In this document: piece after piece, positions 59,617 to 64,000 of the stretch
Layout: each line of letters opens with the position of its first letter
Numbering within the stretch: the stretch's first letter is position 1
NCBI GenBank assembly: GCA_934149465.1
Contig: CAKPEZ010000003.1
Location: forward strand, 62,001-126,000
Direction of reading: 5' to 3'
Origin: an uncultured Bacilli bacterium
Lineage (GTDB): Bacteria; Bacillota_I; Bacilli_A; RF39; UBA660
DNA length: 64,000 nucleotides
Made by a program: the position numbers and the translations under genes
The notes under the pieces: model-generated
Seen by the model: the letters and a program-made list of their open reading frames with translations, nothing else
What the model was told of the DNA's origin: nothing
Database searches by the model: none

Positions 59617-60138
59617 ATGGGAAGAGAATTAAAAAGAAAAAATAAAAAACAAGGTATAGAAGTAGAAACTACTTCAAATGAAGAAGAGGTAGAAGTAAAA
59701 AAGATTTTAAAAGTTCTTCTTTTTGTCTTGGGAGTGCTTGTAATTGCTTATTTATTAGTTGGAATATTTATTACTAAAGAAATTAAACTTGATTGGTTTA
59801 ATAAAAAAAATAGCGTTGATATTAATCCTAGTTATTTATTAGCAAGTGAAACTTTTAATCAAAAAGAAGATACTTATTATGTATATTTCTATGATTTTGA
59901 TAATTATAATGCTCAAATAGAATCTAAAATTGTTAGTAAACTTTCTAATGATAGAATATATCGTGTTGATTTAGGTTCTGCTTTTAATAATAATTATTTA
60001 AGTGATAATGGGAACGCTAGTGCTTCTAATAAAGAAGAGCTTAAAGTTAATGGTATTACTTTAATAAAGGTAGAAAATGGCTCTAATGCTGGATACTATG
60101 AAGGAGAAGAAGCAATTAATAGTTTTTTAAATAATTAA
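59617..60138 (+). CDS. Membrane-anchored thioredoxin-like protein lacking CXXC
   Basis: A 173-residue protein: charged N-terminus, one membrane helix (about residues 30-52) and an outer domain with a thioredoxin-like strand order (DTYYVYFYDFDNYNAQIESKI, IYRVDLG, VNGITLIKVENG...GYYEGEEAINSFL). The usual P-x-C-x-x-C after the first strand is replaced by DFDNYNAQ, so it cannot be a redox enzyme of the normal type. The Met at 59617 has AGGTGATG; an earlier Met (59599) is part of the -10 region. Function unknown. Confidence 0.65.
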   Translation: MGRELKRKNKKQGIEVETTSNEEEVEVKKILKVLLFVLGVLVIAYLLVGIFITKEIKLDWFNKKNSVDINPSYLLASETFNQKEDTYYVYFYDFDNYNAQIESKIVSKLSNDRIYRVDLGSAFNNNYLSDNGNASASNKEELKVNGITLIKVENGSNAGYYEGEEAINSFLNN

Positions 60139-60153
60139 TAATGGTGATATTTA

Positions 60154-60687
60154 ATGATTAAACTTTATATAGATTTTGATGGTGTTATTTTAGATACTGC
60201 AAAGAAATTTGAATTTCTTTTAAATAGTGGAATGATTCCTAGAAAAGATAAGAAGGCTGTTTTAGAATTTTTTACTAATATAGATTGGCCTAATTTAATA
60301 AGAAATACTAATCAGATAAACAATAGCATTGATAAGATTAAACTTTTAGATAAGAGTAATCTTTATGATATTGCAATATTAACACATGTTTTATCTTTAG
60401 AAGAAGCAAATGCTAAGATAAGATATTTAGATAAAGAACTTCCTGGAATAAATGTTATTCCAACTCATAAGAGTATTAAGAAAAATCATCAAGTAGATGC
60501 TTATGGCTCTATATTAGTAGATGATTACTTAGGTAATTTAATTCCTTGGCGAGATGATGGAGGATTTTCAATTAAGTTTGCTGATCATATAAGTACTAAT
60601 GAATTTATTACTATCGATAATTTAGAAGAGTTAATAACTTTATATCCTAAAATAAAAAGTAAAGTCTTAAAGAAATGTCAAGAATAA
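60154..60687 (+). CDS. HAD-superfamily phosphatase
   Basis: A 177-residue haloacid dehalogenase-fold protein. Motif I is DFDGVILDT (about residues 7-15), motif II ILTHV, motif III region KKNHQ and motif IV LVDDYLGNLIPW. Cytoplasmic. It resembles small 5'-nucleotidase-type HADs, but the substrate cannot be told. Starts 16 bases after the thioredoxin-like gene and is probably cotranscribed with it. Confidence 0.75.
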   Translation: MIKLYIDFDGVILDTAKKFEFLLNSGMIPRKDKKAVLEFFTNIDWPNLIRNTNQINNSIDKIKLLDKSNLYDIAILTHVLSLEEANAKIRYLDKELPGINVIPTHKSIKKNHQVDAYGSILVDDYLGNLIPWRDDGGFSIKFADHISTNEFITIDNLEELITLYPKIKSKVLKKCQE

Positions 60688-60701
60688 TGACGTTTCTTTT
60701 T
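60670..60701 (+). terminator. Terminator after the HAD gene
   Basis: AAGAAATGTC / GACGTTTCTT stem (one G-T pair), 9-base loop with the stop codon, then T. Confidence 0.75.
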
Positions 60702-60737
60702 ATATATGTTATAATCTAAGAGTAAGAAGGTGTAATT

Positions 60738-61475
60738 TTGAAATGTATTTTACTTTGTGCTGGGTATGCTACTAGGTTATATCCTTTAACTTTAAATTAT
60801 CCTAAAGCTTTGCTTCATATTGAAGAAAATAAGCCTGTATTAGATTATATCTTAGATAAAGTAAATGAAGTTAAAGAAGTAGATGAGATATATCTTGTTA
60901 CTAATGCATGCTATTATGATTTATTTGAAGAATGGAAGAATAAACATATTAATAATAAAAAACCGATAAAATTAGTAAATGATCATACTAAGAATAAAGA
61001 TGAGCGTTTGGGTGCTGTTGGAGATATTGAATATGTAGTTAGAAATGCTAATATTAAAGATGATATTATGGTTATTGCTGGGGATAATCTTTTTGATTTT
61101 GATTTAACTAAGTTTACTAAGTATTATTATGAAAAAAAATCTCCAGTAGTATGTATGAGGGAAACAGATGATTTATCTTTACTTCAAAGAGTTGCAGTAG
61201 CAAAGTTAGATTCTAATAATAAGATTATTTATTTTGAAGAAAAGCCTAATAAACCTAAGAGTAATCTTGCTGTATTTGCTGTATATATTTATCCAAAAGA
61301 AGTACTTCCTTTATTAAGTAAATATGTAAATGGTGATAATATAGTAGATGCTCCTGGATATTTTATTTTATATCTATATAAATTATTAGATGTATATGGA
61401 TATCTTTTTGAAGGAGAGTGCTATGACGTTGGTACTCATGAGACTTTAAGGGAAGTTAGAGAAAATCATTTATGA
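60738..61475 (+). CDS. Sugar-phosphate nucleotidyltransferase
   Basis: A 245-residue member of the glucose-1-phosphate thymidylyl/uridylyltransferase family. The nucleotide site CILLCAGYATRLYPLT and sugar-phosphate PKALL are at residues 4-26; MVIAGDNLFDFDL and ECYDVGTHETL are the other marks. It would make an NDP-sugar for envelope glycans; the sugar is unknown. It begins with TTG after AAGGTG. The start of the next gene overlaps its stop by four bases. Confidence 0.85.
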   Translation: MKCILLCAGYATRLYPLTLNYPKALLHIEENKPVLDYILDKVNEVKEVDEIYLVTNACYYDLFEEWKNKHINNKKPIKLVNDHTKNKDERLGAVGDIEYVVRNANIKDDIMVIAGDNLFDFDLTKFTKYYYEKKSPVVCMRETDDLSLLQRVAVAKLDSNNKIIYFEEKPNKPKSNLAVFAVYIYPKEVLPLLSKYVNGDNIVDAPGYFILYLYKLLDVYGYLFEGECYDVGTHETLREVRENHL

Positions 61476-62122
61476 AAAAGAAAATCTTATTATTAATTGG
61501 AATAATCTTAATAATTAGTTTATTTATTCTTAATTATTATAATTTACTTTATAATAAGGTATATTCAATGGAAAGCTTTCATATAAAAAGAGTTCTTAGT
61601 GATATAGATTATGATCAAGATGGGATAGATGATTATACAGATATTTTACTTGGTGCAAGAGAGTATGTATCAAGTAAACCTATATATAAAAGTGCTTACT
61701 ATCAAGGAGGATATCCTCCTATAAATGAAGGCGTATGTACTGATGTTATTTGGTATGCTTTAAATAAAGCAGGATATTCTTTAAAAGATATGATAGATGA
61801 AGATATTAAGAATAATATCTTAGATTATCCTAGAGTAAATGGAAAGATAGATTCTAATATTGATTTTAGAAGAGTTGCTAATTTAAAAGTTTTCTTTAAA
61901 AAATATACTTTAAGTTTAACTAATGATTTAGATAATCTTTCTTCTTGGCAACCAGGAGATATCGTTATATTTGAGCATCACATAGGAATAATATCAGATA
62001 AACGTAATAAAAAGGGATATCCTTATTTAATTCATCAATCAACAAGACCTCTAAAAGAAGAAGATGCTATTTCTAAATATAAAATAATTGGACATTATAG
62101 ATTTAAACTAAATAATGTATAA
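61472..62122 (+). CDS. DUF1287 NlpC/P60-fold protein
   Basis: A 216-residue membrane-anchored protein with an N-terminal helix (about residues 4-24). The DUF1287 blocks are plain: YYQGGYPPINEGVCTDVIWY with a probable catalytic Cys at about residue 89, NIDFRRVANLKVFFKKY, and WQPGDIVIFEHHIGII with a possible catalytic His. Probably a papain-like wall peptidase or amidase outside the membrane. The stop codon reaches into the hairpin at 62121. Confidence 0.85.
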   Translation: MKKKILLLIGIILIISLFILNYYNLLYNKVYSMESFHIKRVLSDIDYDQDGIDDYTDILLGAREYVSSKPIYKSAYYQGGYPPINEGVCTDVIWYALNKAGYSLKDMIDEDIKNNILDYPRVNGKIDSNIDFRRVANLKVFFKKYTLSLTNDLDNLSSWQPGDIVIFEHHIGIISDKRNKKGYPYLIHQSTRPLKEEDAISKYKIIGHYRFKLNNV

Positions 62123-62167
62123 AAACTCTCCTTTCGTATCTTAATAACTTACGAAAGGAGAGTTTTT
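62121..62167 (+). promoter_or_regulatory. Perfect 18-bp hairpin containing the sigG ribosome site
   Basis: AAAAACTCTCCTTTCGTA pairs perfectly with TACGAAAGGAGAGTTTTT around an 11-base loop. The 3' arm contains the sigG Shine-Dalgarno (AAGGAG) and ends one base before the ATG. It can act as terminator for the preceding gene and would block sigG translation in read-through RNA. Confidence 0.95.
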
Positions 62168-62938
62168 ATGGCTCGTCATAAAGTAGAAATAGTAAGTGTA
62201 AATACAGCTAATATCAAAGTACTTAAGAATGAAGAAATGCAAGCATTATTTAAAAGACTAAACGAAGGAGATAAAAGTGCAAAAGATATTCTTGTTAATG
62301 GGAACTTAAAGCTAGTATTAGCAATCTTAAGAAAATATAATAATAGAACTGATAATATGGATGATCTTTTTCAAGTAGGATGTATAGGTCTTATAAAAGC
62401 TATTGATAATTTTGATTTAAAACATGAAGTTAGATTTTCTACCTATGCAGTTCCAATGATTGAAGGTGAAATAAAAAGATATATAAGAGATAATAACTCA
62501 ATGAGAATATCTAGAAGTATTAAAGATTTAGCTTATAAAATACTTAAAATAAAAGAAGAATTAACTATAGGTTCTAAAGAACCTACTACTAAAGAGATAG
62601 CAGATTATTTAGATATTCCAGAATATGATATAGTAAATGCCTTAGAATCATTAAGAGAACCTATGAGTATGTATGAACCTATCTATAATGATGGAGGAGA
62701 TACTATTTACTTATTTGATCAGATTGCTAATAAACAAGATGATTATGACTTAGAATTAAAAATTGCTTTAAGAAAGGCAATGGGAGATCTAAAAGAAAGA
62801 GAAAGAAATGTTTTAAATGAAAGATTTGTCATAGGAAAAACTCAAATGGAAATAGCAGAAGAACTAGGAATATCTCAAGCTCAAATATCAAGAATTGAAA
62901 AAAATGCAATTAAAACATTAAAAAAAATTGTTAAATAA
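62168..62938 (+). CDS. sigG: Forespore sigma factor SigG
   Basis: Sigma-G directs late forespore gene expression. The 256-residue product closely follows B. subtilis SigG as remembered: MARHKVEIVSVNT, LKNEEMQALFKRLNEGD, DDLFQVGCIGLIKAIDNFDL, FSTYAVPMIEGEIKRYIRDNN, EPIYNDGGDTIYLFDQI and GKTQMEIAEELGISQAQISR. All regions 2-4 are present. The hairpin over its ribosome site suggests that it is translated only from its own promoter. spoIIGA-sigE, which precede sigG in B. subtilis, are absent here. Confidence 0.96.
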   Translation: MARHKVEIVSVNTANIKVLKNEEMQALFKRLNEGDKSAKDILVNGNLKLVLAILRKYNNRTDNMDDLFQVGCIGLIKAIDNFDLKHEVRFSTYAVPMIEGEIKRYIRDNNSMRISRSIKDLAYKILKIKEELTIGSKEPTTKEIADYLDIPEYDIVNALESLREPMSMYEPIYNDGGDTIYLFDQIANKQDDYDLELKIALRKAMGDLKERERNVLNERFVIGKTQMEIAEELGISQAQISRIEKNAIKTLKKIVK

Positions 62939-62940
62939 TC

Positions 62941-62969
62941 TTGTCAAATCATAGTAATTAGTATATACT
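62941..62969 (+). promoter_or_regulatory. Promoter of valS
   Basis: TTGTCA, 17-base spacer, TATACT, three bases after the sigG stop codon. Confidence 0.85.
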
Positions 62970-62975
62970 ATAAAA

Positions 62976-63184
62976 TATAAAAAACGAAGAACAAGAGGAG
63001 TAATTTATTTAGTACTTACTAGAGAGAAAAGTATTTGGTGGAAGCTTTTTTAAAGAAGAATAAATGAAGGTTGCTTGGGAGTTATTATGGAAAAGATAAT
63101 CGGTCATGCGTTATAGTGTTTGAGTAATAAAATAAGGTGGTACCACGAATATTCGTCCTTTGGAGGGTGAATATTCGTTTTTTT
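62976..63184 (+). promoter_or_regulatory. T-box riboswitch of valS
   Basis: T-box AAGGTGGTACCACG at about 63134-63147 is followed by the terminator CGAATATTC / GAATATTCG and T-run (63146-63184). A possible specifier is GTT (Val) at 63070-63072 in the context GAAG-GTT-G. The leader senses uncharged tRNA-Val. This accounts for the gene-free stretch between sigG and valS. Confidence 0.93.
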
Positions 63185-63201
63185 ATGAGAGGTGAAGAAA
63201 A

Positions 63202-64000
63202 ATGTTAGACAAAAAATATAATACTAATGAAAAAGAAACTAAATGGATGGAATACTGGGAAAATGAAAAAATCTATGAATTTAAGCCAGATAAAAGAGAA
63301 GTATATTCAATAGATACTCCTCCTCCAACAGTAAATGGAAAAATTCATATAGGACATATCTTTTCATATTCTCAAGCAGAAATGATTGCAAGATATAAAA
63401 GGCTAAAAGGATATAACGTTTTTTATCCATTTGGTTTTGATGATAATGGTCTTCCTAGTGAAAGATTAGTAGAAAAAGAACAAGGCAAAAAAGCCCATGA
63501 GATAGGTAGAGAAGAATTTAGTAAGATGTGCTACGAAACTACTGATAAGTATGAAGCTGAATTTAAGAAGCTTTTTAAAAGAGCAGGTTTTAGTGCTGAT
63601 GTTGATAATGCTTATAAGACAGTAAGTGATAAAAGTGCTAAAATAAGTCAATTATCTTTCTTAGAATTAGTAGAAAAAGGTGCTTGTTATCATAAAGAAA
63701 GTCCTGCATTATGGTGCAATGAATGTTTAACATCTATTGCTCAAGCAGAACTAGAAACTAAGAAAATTAAAACTACTTTTAATTATTTAAATTATGAAAC
63801 TACTGATGGAGAAATATTTACAATTGCAACTACTAGACCAGAATTAATTCCTGCTATTGTATGTGTATTTGTAAATCCCAATGATGAAGCTCATAAACAT
63901 TTAATTGGTAAAAAAGCTCATATTCCAGTAATTGACGAAATAGTTCCTATTATGGCAGATGAAAAAGTTGCAATTGATAAGGGAACTGGCGTTGTTATGT
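63202..64000 (+). CDS. valS: Valyl-tRNA synthetase, archaeal-type, N-terminal part
   Basis: The gene runs off the window; 266 codons are visible. The start with GAGGTGAAG follows the T-box. The HIGH motif is seen as PPPTVNGKIHIGHIFSYSQA (about residues 40-59), and then YPFGFDDNGLPSERLVEK. This D-D-N-G-L-P form is that of archaeal-type ValRS, while usual bacterial enzymes have DHAGIATQ at this place. The editing domain begins at about residue 205 (TTRPEL). Activity cannot be checked since the KMSKS part is beyond the end. Confidence 0.93.
   Translation, partial: MLDKKYNTNEKETKWMEYWENEKIYEFKPDKREVYSIDTPPPTVNGKIHIGHIFSYSQAEMIARYKRLKGYNVFYPFGFDDNGLPSERLVEKEQGKKAHEIGREEFSKMCYETTDKYEAEFKKLFKRAGFSADVDNAYKTVSDKSAKISQLSFLELVEKGACYHKESPALWCNECLTSIAQAELETKKIKTTFNYLNYETTDGEIFTIATTRPELIPAIVCVFVNPNDEAHKHLIGKKAHIPVIDEIVPIMADEKVAIDKGTGVVM

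Noticed and set aside
63466..63651. Minus-strand frame inside valS
   Set aside because: Antisense shadow of the synthetase gene.
1..64000. TGA read as tryptophan (Mycoplasma-like code)
   Set aside because: Conserved Trp are coded TGG and several genes, such as tsaE and the VirB4 N-terminal gene, end at TGA in the expected place.
1..64000. CRISPR array, tRNA or rRNA genes, insertion sequences
   Set aside because: No spaced repeats, cloverleaf with CCA-type end, rRNA sequence or transposase was seen by eye; a tRNAscan or ISfinder search was not possible.

Overview
This is an AT-rich chromosomal window from a Gram-positive, endospore-forming bacterium. The evidence is the GerA-type germinant receptor operon, GerQ, sigma-G, RNase J, AddAB, YsxC, WhiA, GlmR/YvcK, T-box leaders on aminoacyl-tRNA synthetase genes and a CIRCE heat-shock operator. 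TGA is used as a stop and TGG as Trp, so the code is standard, unlike Mycoplasma. The very low GC, short intergenic gaps, shortened AddB and archaeal-type ValRS suggest a streamlined, probably uncultured lineage of Bacilli (RF39- or Erysipelotrichia-like gut groups). That placement is inference; no rRNA or other definitive marker is present.

Layout. 1-8 kb: 3' end of nrnA, small orphans, clpP, then tsaE-tsaB-rimI-tsaD (t6A tRNA modification), ysxC, an XRE regulator and murC. 8-24 kb: a large envelope locus with three VirB2/TrbC-like two-helix proteins (one with a Cys-rich CX3C tail, one with an exported domain), a VirB6/TrbL-like polytopic protein with a Pro-Gly tail, a PrgI/VirB3-like protein, VirB4 split into two genes joined by an ATGA overlap, a membrane-anchored SpoIID-like plus C39-like wall hydrolase, an M23 peptidase with one active-looking and one degenerate domain, three paralogous lipoproteins with C-terminal membrane helices, and a sortase-type (NPQTS) beta-helix surface protein. 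No VirD4, relaxase, integrase or att site is seen, so it looks like a resident type IV secretion-like machine and not an intact conjugative element. 24-31 kb: clpC, then the gerA operon (order A-C-B) on the minus strand, a kinase-like gene and a flavin-fold protein.

31-34 kb: a small accessory island. It holds a degenerate sigma-like gene interrupted by a +1 shift at TTT-TAG-A, a 49-codon membrane protein ending in a GNNN motif, and an overlapping gene whose protein begins with the same motif. 34-41 kb: LiaF-like protein, htpG-hsp20 under a CIRCE/sigma-A promoter, a possible small RNA, add, glmR/yvcK, whiA and T-box-tyrS. 41-46 kb: four sigma-70 family genes in a row. 46-50 kb: rnfC plus an rnfD-rnfG fusion without rnfA/B/E, a YlmC-like protein, ung, an orphan, lemA and gerQ. 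51-58 kb: addA, rnj and a short addB. 58-64 kb: small membrane and lipoproteins, HAD and nucleotidyltransferase genes, a DUF1287 protein, sigG whose Shine-Dalgarno lies inside a perfect 18-bp hairpin, and T-box-valS running off the window.

Several convergent gene pairs share one bidirectional terminator that overlaps the coding ends. Many clear TTGnnn-N17-TATAAT-like promoters are visible. No tRNA, rRNA, CRISPR array or insertion sequence was found. No gene-free stretch exceeds about 300 bases; the longest are the two T-box leaders (about 290 and 260 bases) and the region before 36635 that holds the small RNA candidate.
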